Below, one piece after another: positions 12,322-24,588 of a stretch of DNA of 64,000 bases. A model generated the notes under the pieces. The model made no database searches. It was not told the origin of the DNA and was given only the letters and a program-made list of their open reading frames with translations. This DNA is from Coriaria nepalensis (Eukaryota > Streptophyta > Magnoliopsida > Cucurbitales > Coriariaceae): assembly GCA_027186245.1 (NCBI GenBank), contig CP114483.1, positions 16,760,220 through 16,824,219 on the forward strand. The letters are read 5' to 3'. Made by a program: the position numbers and the translations under genes. The stretch's first letter is position 1. Each line of letters opens with the position of its first letter.

Positions 12322-14421
12322 ATGTTTGAAGGGCGCAAATAGAATTCGTTCGACTTAATTTAGAATGATTTAATGACTCGAAGAGACTCAGTTACATGAC
12401 TTAAAGGCTAAACAAATGCATTGTTGCCTTCAATAGATCAACTGCAAGTTATGCACGCAAGTCATATTTAAAGGCCGAATTTCGTTCGAAGTGATTTAGA
12501 AAGATTTAATGAGTAAAAGAGACGCAATAATATGACTTTGAGGCTGAAAAAATGCATAGTTTCCCTGAATAGATCAATTGCAAGTTATGCATGAAAGTCG
12601 CGTTTTAAATGCAAAAAGAGAATTGCTTCGAACTGCCTTCAAACAATTCAATGATTGAAAAGACTGAGTGATATGCTTTTTAATGGTAAAATAATGCATT
12701 GTTGTCTTCAATAGATTAATTGCAAGTTATGTAAGAAAATAATGTTTGAAGGGCGCAAATAGAATTCGTTCGACTTAATTTAGAATCATTTAACGACTAG
12801 AAGAGACTCATTGACATGACTTTAAGGCTAAACAAATGCATTGTTGACTTGAATAGATCAACTGCAAGTTATGCACGAAAGTCATGTTCAAATGCAGAAT
12901 TTCGTTCGAAGTGATTTAGAATGATTTTCTGACTAAAAGAGATGCAAAAATATGACTTTAAGGATAAAAAAATGTATAGTTGCCTTCAATAGATCAATTG
13001 CAAGTTATGCATGAAAGTCGCGTTTTAAATGCAAAAAGAGAATTGGTTCGAACTGCTTTCAAACAATTTAATGATTGAAAAGACTGAGTGATATGCTTTT
13101 TAATGGTAAAATAATGCATTGTTGTCTTCAATAGATTAACTGCAAGTTATGTAAGAAAATAATGTTTGAAGGGCGCAAATAGAATTCGGTCGACTCAATT
13201 TAGAATGATTTAATGACTCGGAGAGACTCATTGACATGACTTAAAGGCTAAACAAATGCATTGTTGCCTTCAATAGATCAACTACAAGTTATGCACGAAA
13301 GTCATATTTAGAGGCCGAATTTCGTTCGAAGTGATTTAGAAAGATTTAATGACTAAAAGAGACGCAATAATATGACTTTGAGGCTAAAAAAATGCATAGT
13401 TGCCTTCAATAGATCAATTGCAAGTTATGCATGAAAGTCGCGTCTTAAATGCAAAAAGAGATATGGTCCGAAGTGCCTTCAAACAATTTAATGATTGAAA
13501 AGACCGAGTGACATGCTTTTTAATGGTAAAATAATGCATTGTTGTCTTCAATAGATTAACTGCAAGTTATGTAAGAAAATAATGTTTGAAGGGCGCAAAT
13601 AGAATTCGTTCGACTTAATTTAGAATGATTTAATGACTCGAAGAGACTCAGTTACATGACTTAAAGGCTAAACAAATGCATTGTTGCCTTCAATAGATCA
13701 ACTGCAAGTTATCCACGAAAGTCATATTTAAAGGCCGAATTTCGTTCGAAGTGATTTAGAAAGATTTAATGACTAAAAGAGACGCAATAATATGACTTTG
13801 AGGCTAAAAAAATGCATTGTTGCCTTCAATAGATCAATTGCAAGTTATGCATGAAAGTCGCGTTTTAAATGCAAAAAGAGATATGGTCCGAACTGCCTTC
13901 GAATAATTTAATGATTGAAAAGACTGAGTGATATGCTTTTTAATGGTAAAATAATGCATTGTTGTCTTCAATAGATTAACTGCAAGTTATGTAAGAAAAT
14001 AATGTTTGAAGGGCGCAAATAGAATTCGTTCGACTTAATTTAGAATGATTTAATGACTCGAAGAGACTCAGTTACATGACATAAAGGCTAAACAAATGCA
14101 TTGTTGCCTTCAATAGATCAACTGCAAGTTATGCACGAAAGTCATATTTAAAGGCCGAATTTCGTTCGAAGTGATTTAGAAAGATTTAATGACTAAAAGA
14201 GACGCAATAATATGACTTTGAGGCTAAAAAAATGCATAGTTGCCTTCAATAGATCAATTGCAAGTTATGCATGAAAGTCGCGTTTTAAATGCAAAAAGAG
14301 ATATGGTCTAAAGTGCCTTCAAACAATTTAATGATTGAAAAGACTGAGTGACATGCTTTTTAATGGTAAAATAATGCATTGTTGTCTTCAATAGATTAAT
14401 TGCAGGTTATGTAATAAAATC
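12322..14421 (+). repeat. Five 420-bp units between duplicated blocks
   Basis: Regular units begin at 12322, 12742, 13162, 13582 and 14002, with A2-B2 predominating and an A1-B1 unit at 12742. The variant TTATCCACGAAAG first appears here (near 13710) and recurs near 16230, 18052 and 21553. The units at 13582 and 14002 carry GAATAATTTAATG and CATGACATAAAGG, two marks they share with the units at 27948 and 28368. There are no genes. Confidence 0.88.
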
Positions 14422-17083
14422 ATGTTTGAAGGGAAAAAATAGAATTTGTTTGACTTAATTTAGAATCATTTAACGACTAGAAGAGACTCATTGACATGAC
14501 TTTAAGGCTAAACAATTGCATTGTTGACTTGAATAGATCAACTGCAAGTTATGCACGAAAGTCTTGTTCAAATGCCGAATTTCGTTCGAAGTGATTTTGA
14601 ATGATTTTCTGACTAAAAGAGATGCAAAAATATGACTTTAAGGCTAAAAAAATGTATAGTTGCCTTCAATAGATCAATTGCAATTTATGCATGAAAGTCG
14701 CGTTTTAAATGCAAAAAGAGAATTGGTTCGAACTGCCTTCAAACAATTTAATGATTGAAAAGACTGAGTGATATGCTTTTTAATGATAAAATAATGCATT
14801 GTTGTCTTCAATAGATTAATAGCAAGTTATGTAAGAAAATAATGTTTGAAGGGCGCAAATAGAATTCGTTCGACTTAATTTAGAATGATTTAACAACTAG
14901 AAGAGACTCATTGACATGACTTTAAGGCTAAACAAATGCATTGTTGACTTGAATAGATCAACTGCAAGTTATGCACGAAAGTCATGTTCAAATGCCGAAT
15001 TTCGTTCGAAGTGATTTAGAATGATTTTCTGACTAAAAGAGACGCAAAAATATGACTTTAAGGCTAAAAAAATGTATAGTTGCCTTCAATAGATCAATTG
15101 CAAGTTATGCATGAAAGTCGCGTTTTAAATGCAAAAAGAGAATTAGTTCGCACTGCCTTCAAACAATTGAATGATTGAAAAGACTGAGTGATATGCTTTT
15201 TAATGGTAAAATAATGCATTGTTGTCTTCAATAGATTAACTGCAAGTTATGTAAGAAAATAATGTTTGAAGGGCGCAAATAGAATTCGTTCGACTTAATT
15301 TAGAATGATTTAATGACTCGAAGAGACTCAGTTACATGACTTAAAGGCTAAACAAATGCATTGTTGCCTTCAATAGATCAACTGCAAGTTATGCACGAAA
15401 GTCATATTTAAAGGCCGAATTTCGTTCGAAGTGATTTACAAAGATTTAATGAGTAAAAGAGACGCAATAATATGACTTTGAGGCTAAAAAAATGCATAGT
15501 TGCCTTCAATAGATCAATTGCAAGTTATGCATGAAAGTCGCATTTTAAATGCAAAAAGAGATATGGTCCGAACTGCCTTCGAACAATTTAATGATTGAAA
15601 AGACTGAGTGATATGCTTTTTAATGGTAAAATAATGCATTGTTGTCTTCAATAGATTAACTGCAAGTTATGTAAGAAAATAATGTTTGAAGGGTGCAAAT
15701 AGAATTCGTTCGACTTAATTTAGAATGATTTAATGACTCGAAGAGACTCAGTTACATGACTTAAAGGCTAAACAAATGCATTGTTGCCTTCAATAGATCA
15801 ACTGCAAGTTATGCACGAAAGTCATATTTAAAGGCCGAATTTCGTTCGAAGTGATTTAGAATGATTTTCTGACTAAAAGAGACGCAAAAACATGACTTTA
15901 AGGCTAAAAAAATGCATAGTTGCCTTCAATAGATCAATTGCAAGTTATGCATGAAAGTCGCGTTTTAAATGCAAAAAGAGATATGGTCCGAAGTGCCTTC
16001 AAACAATTTAATGATTGAAAAGACCGAGTGACATGCTTTTTAATGGTAAAATAATGCATTGTTGTCTTCAATAGATTAACTGCAAGTTATGTAAGAAAAT
16101 AATGTTTGAAGGGCGCAAATAGAATTCGTTCGACTTAATTTAGAATGATTTAATGACTCGAAGAGACTCAGTTACATGACTTAAAGGCTAAACAAATGCA
16201 TTGTTGCCTTCAATAGATCAACTGCAAGTTATCCACGAAAGTCATATTTAAAGGCCGAATTTCATTCGAAGTGATTTAGAAAGATTTAATGACTAAAAGA
16301 GACGCAATAATATGACTTTGAGGCTAAAAAAATGCATAGTTGCCTTCAGTAGATCAATTGCAAGTTATGCATGAAAGTCGCGTTTTAAATGCAAAAAGAG
16401 AATTGGTTCGAACTGCCTTCAAACAATTTAATGATTGAAAAGACTGAGTGATATGCTTTTTAATGGTAAAATAATGCATTGTTGTCTTCAATAGATTAAT
16501 TGCAGGTTATGTAATAAAATCATGTTTGAAGGGAAAAAATAGAATTCGTTCGACTTAATTTAGAATCATTTAACGACTAGAAGAGACTCATTGACATGAC
16601 TTTGAGGCTAAACAAATGCATTGTTGACTTGAATAGATCAACTGCAAGTTATGCACGAAAGTCATGTTCAAATGCCGAATTTCGTTCGAAGTGATTTAGA
16701 ATGATTTTCTGACTAAAAGAGACGCAAAAATATGACTTTAAGGCTAAAAAAATGTATAGTTGCCTTCAATAGATCAATTGCAAGTTATGCATGAAAGTCG
16801 CGTTTTAAATGCAAAAAGAGATATGGTCCGGAGTGCCTTCAAACAATTTAATGATTGAAAAGACTGAGTGACATGCTTTTTAATGGTAAAATAATGCATT
16901 GTTGTCTTCAATAGATCAATTGCAAGTTATGCATGAAAGTCGCGTTTTAAATGCAAAAAGAGAATTGGTTCGAACTGCCTTCGAACAATTTAATGATTGA
17001 AAGGACTGAGTGATATGCTTTTTAATGGTAAAATAATGCATTGTTGTCTTCAATAGATTAATTGCAAGTTATGTAAGAAAATA
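14422..17083 (+). repeat. 2.66-kb segment, first copy of a displaced duplication
   Basis: The units at 14422, 14842, 15262, 15682, 16102 and 16522 recur in the same order at 19746-22407 (offset 5,324 bp = 12 x 420 + 2 x 142). Shared private marks include AACAATTGCATTG, AAAGTCTTGTTC, GTGATTTTGAATG, CAATTTATGC, TAATAGCAAG, AATTAGTTCGCACTGCC (15141 and 20465), GCAAAAACATGAC, TTATCCACG and CTTCAGTAGATC. The last unit carries an extra C monomer. There are few differences between the copies (for example GACTTTGAGG against GACATTGAGG in the 15262/20586 pair), so the duplication is recent compared with the variation between ordinary neighbouring units. Confidence 0.9.
16800..17083 (+). repeat. Monomer gain: C-C tandem, first copy
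   Basis: The unit starting at 16522 is 562 bp (420 + 142). Its first C (16800-16941) reads GTTGTCTTCAATAGAT as in C, then changes to CAATTGCAAGTTATGCATG as in B, and leads directly into a second C (16942-17083), skipping A and B. The switch lies in the shared run between core positions 14 and 24. The second C has GAATTGGTTCGAACTGCC and the private GAAAGGACTGAG. Confidence 0.93.
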
Positions 17084-17503
17084 ATGTTTGAAGGGCGCAA
17101 ATAGAATTCGTTCGACTCAATTTAGAATGATTTAATGACTCGAAGAGACTCAGTTACATGACTTAAAGGCTAAACAAATGCATTGTTGCCTTCAATAGAT
17201 CAACTGCAAGTTATGCACGAAAGTCATATTTAAAGGCCGAATTTCGTTCGAAGTGATTTACAAAGATTTAATGAGTAAAAGAGACGCAATAATATGACAT
17301 TGAGGCTAAAAAAATGCATAGTTGCCTTCAATAGATCAATTGCAAGTTATGCATGAAAGTCGCGTTTTAAATGCAAAAAGAGATATGGTCCGAAGTGCCT
17401 TCAAACAATTTAATGATTGAAAAGACCGAGTGACATGCTTTTTAATGGTAAAATAATGCATTGTTGTCTTCAATAGATTAACTGCAAGTTATGTAAGAAA
17501 ATA

Positions 17504-18905
17504 ATGTTTGAAGGGCGCAAATAGAATTCGTTCGACTTAATTTAGAATGATTTAATGACTCGAAGAGACTCAGTTACATGACTTAAAGGCTAAACAAATG
17601 CATTGTTGCCTTCAATAGATCAACTGCAAGTTATGCACGAAAGTCATATTTAAAGGCCGAATTTCGTTCGAAGTGATTTAGAATGATTTTCTGACTAAAA
17701 GAGACGCAAAAACATGACTTTAAGGCTAAAAAAATGCATAGTTGCCTTCAATAGATCAATTGCAAGTTATGCATGAAAGTCGCGTTTTAAATGCAAAAAG
17801 AGATATGGTCCGAAGTGCCTTCAAACAATTTAATGATTGAAAAGACCGAGTGACATGCTTTTTAATGGTAAAATAATGCATTGTTGTCTTCAATAGATTA
17901 ACTGCAAGTTATGTAAGAAAATAATGTTTGAAGGGCGCAAATAGAATTCGTTCGACTTAATTTAGAATGATTTAATGACTCGAAGAGACTCAGTTACATG
18001 ACTTAAAGGCTAAACAAATGCATTGTTGCCTTCAATAGATCAACTGCAAGTTATCCACGAAAGTCATATTTAAAGGCCGAATTTCATTCGAAGTGATTTA
18101 GAAAGATTTAATGACTAAAAGAGACGCAATAATATGACTTTGAGGCTAAAAAAATGCATAGTTGCCTTCAGTAGATCAATTGCAAGTTATGCATGAAAGT
18201 CGCGTTTTAAATGCAAAAAGAGAATTGGTTCGAACTGCCTTCAAACAATTTAATGATTGAAAAGACTGAGTGATATGCTTTTTAATGGTAAAATAATGCA
18301 TTGTTGTCTTCAATAGATTAATTGCAGGTTATGTAATAAAATCATGTTTGAAGGGAAAAAATAGAATTCGTTCGACTTAATTTAGAATCATTTAACGACT
18401 AGAAGAGACTCATTGACATGACTTTGTGGCTAAACAAATGCATTGTTGACTTGAATAGATCAACTGCAAGTTATGCACGAAAGTCATGTTCAAATGCCGA
18501 ATTTCGTTCGAAGTGATTTAGAATGATTTTCTGACTAAAAGAGACGCAAAAATATGACTTTAAGGCTAAAAAAATGTATAGTTGCCTTCAATAGATCAAT
18601 TGCAAGTTATGCATGAAAGTCGCGTTTTAAATGCAAAAAGAGATATGGTCCGGAGTGCCTTCAAACAATTTAATGATTGAAAAGACTGAGTGACATGCTT
18701 TTTAATGGTAAAATAATGCATTGTTGTCTTCAATAGATCAATTGCAAGTTATGCATGAAAGTCGCGTTTTAAATGCAAAAAGAGAATTGGTTCGAACTGC
18801 CTTCGAACAATTTAATGATTGAAAGGACTGAGTGATATGCTTTTTAATGGTAAAATAATGCATTGTTGTCTTCAATAGATTAATTGCAAGTTATGTAAGA
18901 AAATA
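17504..18905 (+). repeat. 1.40-kb duplicate of 15682-17083, with C-C unit
   Basis: The units at 17504, 17924 and 18344 match those at 15682, 16102 and 16522 (offset 1,822 bp = 4 x 420 + 142), including GCAAAAACATGAC, TTATCCACG, CTTCAGTAGATC, ATATGGTCCGGAG and the extra C monomer (18764-18905, with GAAAGGACTGAG). One visible difference is ACTTTGTGGC (near 18422) for ACTTTGAGGC. The unit in between, at 17084, looks recombinant: its A half carries CGACTCAATTT while its B half has TTACAAAG, GAGTAAAAG and GACATTGAGG, as in the unit at 20586. Confidence 0.9.
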
Positions 18906-19745
18906 ATGTTTGAAGGGCGCAAATAGAATTCATTCGACTCAATTTAGAATGATTTAATGACTCGAAGAGACTCATTGACATGACTTAAAGGCTAAACAAA
19001 TGCATTGTTGCCTTCAATAGATCAACTGCAAGTTATGCACGAAAGTCATATTTAGAGGCCGAATTTCGTTCGAAGTGATTTAGAAAGATTTAATGACTAA
19101 AAGAGACGCAAGAATATGACTTTGAGGCTAAAAAAATGCATAGTTGCCTTCAATAGATCAATTGCAAGTTATGCATGAAAGTCGCGTTTCAAATGCAAAA
19201 ACAGAATTGGTTCGAAGTGCCTTCAAACAATTTAATGATTGAAAAGACTAAGTGATATTCTTTTTAATGGTAAAATAATGCATTGTTGTCTTCAATAGAT
19301 TAATTGCAGGTTATGTAATAAAATCATGTTTGAAGGGAAAAAATATAATTCGTTCGACTTAATTTAGAATCATTTAACGACTGGAAGAGACTCATTGACA
19401 TGACTTTAAGGCTAAACCAATGCATTGTTGACTTGAATAGATCAACTGCAAGTTAGGCACGAAAGTCATGTTCAAATGCCGAATTTCGTTCGAAGTGATT
19501 TAGAAAGATTTAATGACTAAAAGAGACGCAATAATATGACTTTGAGGCTAAAAAAATGCATAGTTGCCTTCAATAGATCAATTGCAAGTTATGCATGAAA
19601 GTCGCGTTTTAAATGCAAAAAGAGATATGGTCTAAAGTGCCTTCAAACAATTTAATGATTGAAAAGACTGAGTGACATGCTTTTTAATGGTAAAATAATG
19701 CATTGTTGTCTTCAATAGATTAATTGCAGGTTATGTAATAAAATC
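18906..19745 (+). repeat. Two variant units, source of the 22408-23247 copy
   Basis: The unit at 18906 has GAAAGTCGCGTTTCAAATGC, AAAAACAGAATTGG and CTAAGTGATATTC in its C monomer. The unit at 19326 has lost the EcoRI site (AAATATAATTCG), has CTAAACCAATGC and carries the GTTAGGCACG mark. Both recur at 22408 and 22828. With the preceding unit they form 18344-19745, duplicated at 21846-23247 (offset 3,502 bp). Confidence 0.88.
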
Positions 19746-22407
19746 ATGTTTGAAGGGAAAAAATAGAATTCGTTTGACTTAATTTAGAATCATTTAACGA
19801 CTAGAAGAGACTCATTGACATGACTTTAAGGCTAAACAATTGCATTGTTGACTTGAATAGATCAACTGCAAGTTATGCACGAAAGTCTTGTTCAAATGCC
19901 GAATTTCGTTCGAAGTGATTTTGAATGATTTTCTGACTAAAAGAGATGCAAAAATATGACTTTAAGGCTAAAAAAATGTATAGTTGCCTTCAATAGATCA
20001 ATTGCAATTTATGCATGAAAGTCGCGTTTTAAATGCAAAAAGAGAATTGGTTCGAACTGCCTTCAAACAATTTAATGATTGAAAAGACTGAGTGATATGC
20101 TTTTTAATGGTAAAATAATGCATTGTTGTCTTCAATAGATTAATAGCAAGTTATGTAAGAAAATAATGTTTGAAGGGCGCAAATAGAATTCGTTCGACTT
20201 AATTTAGAATGATTTAACGACTAGAAGAGACTCATTGACATGACTTTAAGGCTAAACAAATGCATTGTTGACTTGAATAGATCAACTGCAAGTTATGCAC
20301 GAAAGTCATGTTCAAATGCCGAATTTCGTTCGAAGTGATTTAGAATGATTTTCTGACTAAAAGAGACGCAAAAATATGACTTTAAGGCTAAAAAAATGTA
20401 TAGTTGCCTTCAATAGATCAATTGCAAGTTATGCATGAAAGTCGCGTTTTAAATGCAAAAAGAGAATTAGTTCGCACTGCCTTCAAACAATTGAATGATT
20501 GAAAAGACTGAGTGATATGCTTTTTAATGGTAAAATAATGCATTGTTGTCTTCAATAGATTAACTGCAAGTTATGTAAGAAAATAATGTTTGAAGGGCGC
20601 AAATAGAATTCGTTCGACTTAATTTAGAATGATTTAATGACTCGAAGAGACTCAGTTACATGACTTAAAGGCTAAACAAATGCATTGTTGCCTTCAATAG
20701 ATCAACTGCAAGTTATGCACGAAAGTCATATTTAAAGGCCGAATTTCGTTCGAAGTGATTTACAAAGATTTAATGAGTAAAAGAGACGCAATAATATGAC
20801 ATTGAGGCTAAAAAAATGCATAGTTGCCTTCAATAGATCAATTGCAAGTTATGCATGAAAGTCGCGTTTTAAATGCAAAAAGAGATATGGTCCGAACTGC
20901 CTTCGAACAATTTAATGATTGAAAAGACTGAGTGATATGCTTTTTAATGGTAAAATAATGCATTGTTGTCTTCAATAGATTAACTGCAAGTTATGTAAGA
21001 AAATAATGTTTGAAGGGCGCAAATAGAATTCGTTCGACTTAATTTAGAATGATTTAATGACTCGAAGAGACTCAGTTACATGACTTAAAGGCTAAACAAA
21101 TGCATTGTTGCCTTCAATAGATCAACTGCAAGTTATGCACGAAAGTCATATTTAAAGGCCGAATTTCGTTCGAAGTGATTTAGAATGATTTTCTGACTAA
21201 AAGAGACGCAAAAACATGACTTTAAGGCTAAAAAAATGCATAGTTGCCTTCAATAGATCAATTGCAAGTTATGCATGAAAGTCGCGTTTTAAATGCAAAA
21301 AGAGATATGGTCCGAAGTGCCTTCAAACAATTTAATGATTGAAAAGACCGAGTGACATGCTTTTTAATGGTAAAATAATGCATTGTTGTCTTCAATAGAT
21401 TAACTGCAAGTTATGTAAGAAAATAATGTTTGAAGGGCGCAAATAGAATTCGTTCGACTTAATTTAGAATGATTTAATGACTCGAAGAGACTCAGTTACA
21501 TGACTTAAAGGCTAAACAAATGCATTGTTGCCTTCAATAGATCAACTGCAAGTTATCCACGAAAGTCATATTTAAAGGCCGAATTTCATTCGAAGTGATT
21601 TAGAAAGATTTAATGACTAAAAGAGACGCAATAATATGACTTTGAGGCTAAAAAAATGCATAGTTGCCTTCAGTAGATCAATTGCAAGTTATGCATGAAA
21701 GTCGCGTTTTAAATGCAAAAAGAGAATTGGTTCGAACTGCCTTCAAACAATTTAATGATTGAAAAGACTGAGTGATATGCTTTTTAATGGTAAAATAATG
21801 CATTGTTGTCTTCAATAGATTAATTGCAGGTTATGTAATAAAATCATGTTTGAAGGGAAAAAATAGAATTCGTTCGACTTAATTTAGAATCATTTAACGA
21901 CTAGAAGAGACTCATTGACATGACTTTGAGGCTAAACAAATGCATTGTTGACTTGAATAGATCAACTGCAAGTTATGCACGAAAGTCATGTTCAAATGCC
22001 GAATTTCGTTCGAAGTGATTTAGAATGATTTTCTGACTAAAAGAGACGCAAAAATATGACTTTAAGGCTAAAAAAATGTATAGTTGCCTTCAATAGATCA
22101 ATTGCAAGTTATGCATGAAAGTCGCGTTTTAAATGCAAAAAGAGATATGGTCCGGAGTGCCTTCAAACAATTTAATGATTGAAAAGACTGAGTGACATGC
22201 TTTTTAATGGTAAAATAATGCATTGTTGTCTTCAATAGATCAATTGCAAGTTATGCATGAAAGTCGCGTTTTAAATGCAAAAAGAGAATTGGTTCGAACT
22301 GCCTTCGAACAATTTAATGATTGAAAGGACTGAGTGATATGCTTTTTAATGGTAAAATAATGCATTGTTGTCTTCAATAGATTAATTGCAAGTTATGTAA
22401 GAAAATA
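19746..22407 (+). repeat. 2.66-kb segment, second copy of 14422-17083
   Basis: This segment matches 14422-17083 unit by unit at an offset of 5,324 bp and ends in the third copy of the C-C arrangement (C 22124-22265, extra C 22266-22407, with GAAAGGACTGAG). Because the aberrant junction, an otherwise rare event, occurs at 16.9, 18.75 and 22.25 kb with identical private marks, block duplication is a far simpler explanation than three separate exchanges. Confidence 0.9.
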
Positions 22408-23247
22408 ATGTTTGAAGGGCGCAAATAGAATTCGTTCGACTCAATTTAGAATGATTTAATGACTCGAAGAGACTCATTGACATGACTTAAAGGCTAAACA
22501 AATGCATTGTTGCCTTCAATAGATCAACTGCAAGTTATGCACGAAAGTCATATTTAGAGGCCGAATTTCGTTCGAAGTGATTTAGAAAGATTTAATGACT
22601 AAAAGAGACGCAATAATATGACTTTGAGGCTAAAAAAATGCATAGTTGCCTTCAATAGATCAATTGCAAGTTATGCATGAAAGTCGCGTTTCAAATGCAA
22701 AAACAGAATTGGTTCGAAGTGCCTTCAAACAATTTAATGATTGAAAAGACTAAGTGATATTCTTTTTAATGGTAAAATAATGCATTGTTGTCTTCAATAG
22801 ATTAATTGCAGGTTATGTAATAAAATCATGTTTGGAGGGAAAAAATATAATTCGTTCGACTTAATTTAGAATCATTTAACGACTAGAAGAGACTCATTGA
22901 CATGACTTTAAGGCTAAACCAATGCATTGTTGACTTGAATAGATCAACTGCAAGTTAGGCACGAAAGTCATGTTCAAATGCCGAATTTCGTTCGAAGTGA
23001 TTTAGAAAGATTTAATGACTAAAAGAGACGCAATAATATGACTTTGAGGCTAAAAAAATGCATAGTTGCCTTCAATAGATCAATTGCAAGTTATGCATGA
23101 AAGTCGCGTTTTAAATGCAAAAAGAGATATGGTCCGAAGTGCCCTCAAACAATTTAATGATTGAAAAGACTGAGTGACATGCTTTTTAATGGTAAAATAA
23201 TGCATTGTTGTCTTCAATAGATTAATTGCAGGTTATGTAATAAAATC
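22408..23247 (+). repeat. Copy of the 18906-19745 unit pair
   Basis: Two units matching 18906-19745, with TTTCAAATGC, AAAAACAG, CTAAGTGATATTC, AAATATAATTCG and CTAAACCAATGC all present. Small differences include GTTTGGAGGG here (near 22831) and ATATGGTCCGAAGTGCCCTC in place of ATATGGTCTAAAG. Confidence 0.87.
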
Positions 23248-23606
23248 ATGTTTGAAGGGAACAAATAGAATTCGTTCGACTTAATTTAGAATCATTTAAC
23301 GACTGGAAGAGACTCATTGACATGACTTTAAGGCTAAACAAATGCATCGTTCGAAGTGATTTAGAATGATTTTCTGACTAAACGAGACGCAAAAATTTGA
23401 CTTTAAGGCTAAAAAAATGCATAGTTGCCTTCAATAGATCAATTGCAAGTTATGCATGAAAGTCGCGTTTTAAATGCAAAAAGAGAATTGGTTCGAACTA
23501 CCTTCCAACAATTTAATGATTGAAAAGACTGAGTGATATGCTTTTTAATGGTAAAATAATGCATTGTTGTCTTCAATAGATTAATTGCAGGTTATGTAAT
23601 AAAATC
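23248..23606 (+). repeat. Unit with a 61-bp internal deletion
   Basis: This unit is 359 bp. Monomer A is cut after CAAATGCAT (23347) and continues as CGTTCGAAGTGATTTAG of monomer B, so A has lost 42 bp and B 19 bp. Overlap at the join is at most one base, so homologous exchange between cores is not the cause; end joining or replication slippage is more likely. The neighbouring sequence also has private changes (AAACGAGACGC, AAAATTTGACTTT). Confidence 0.9.
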
Positions 23607-24304
23607 ATGTTTGAAGGGAAAAAATAGAATTCGTTCCACTTAATTTAGAATGATTTAACGACTAGAAGAGACTCATTGACATGACTTTAAGGCTAAACAA
23701 ATGCATTGTTGACTTGAATAGATCAACTGCAAGTTATGCACGAAAGTCATGTTCAAATGCCGAATTTCGTTCGAAGTGATTTAGAAAGATTTAATGACTA
23801 AAAGAGACGCAATAATATGACTTTGAGGCTAAAAAAATGCATAGTTGCCTTCAATAGATCAATTGCAAGTTATGCATGAAAGTCGCGTCTTAAATGCAAA
23901 AAGAGATATGGTCCGAAGTGCCTTCAAACAATTTAATGATTGAAAAGACCGAGTGACATGGTTTTTAATTGTAAAATAATGCATTGTTGTCTTCAATAGA
24001 TTAACTGCAAGTTATGTAAGAAAATAATGTTTGAAGGGCGCAAATAGAATTCGTTCGACTTAATTTAGAATGATTTAATGACTCGAAGAGACTCAGTTAC
24101 ATGACTTAAAGGCTAAACAAATGCCTTGTTGCCTTCAATAGATCAACTGCAAGTTATGCACGAAAGTCATATTTAAAGGCCGAATTTCATTCGAAGTGAT
24201 TTAGAAAGATTTAATGACTAAAAGAGACGCAATAATATGACTTTGAGGCTAAAAAAATGCATAGTTGCCTTCAATAGATCAATTGCAAGTTATGCATGAA
24301 AGTC

Positions 24305-24588
24305 GCGTTTTAAATGCAAAAAGAGATATGGTCCGGAGTGCCTTCAAACAATTTAATGATTGAAAAGACTGAGTGACATGCTTTTTAATGGTAAAATAAT
24401 GCATAGTTGCCTTCAATAGATCAATTGCAATTTATGCATGAAAGTCACGTTTTAAATGCAAAAAGAGAATTGGTTCGAAGTGCCTTCAAACAATTTAATG
24501 ATTGAAAAGACTGAGTGATATGCTTTTTAATGGTAAAATAATGCATTGTTGTCTTCAATAGATTAATTGCAGGTTATGTAATAAAATC
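24305..24588 (+). repeat. Monomer gain: C-C tandem, fourth and differently joined
   Basis: The unit at 24027 is 562 bp with C at 24305-24446 and a second C at 24447-24588. The first C switches to B sequence earlier than at 16.9 kb: it reads AATGCATAGTTGCC, so the exchange lies at or before core position 7. The extra C opens with CACGTTTTAAATGC and lacks GAAAGGACTGAG. It shares ATATGGTCCGGAG with the other C-C units, so it may be a related junction later reshaped by conversion or a separate event. Confidence 0.88.
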
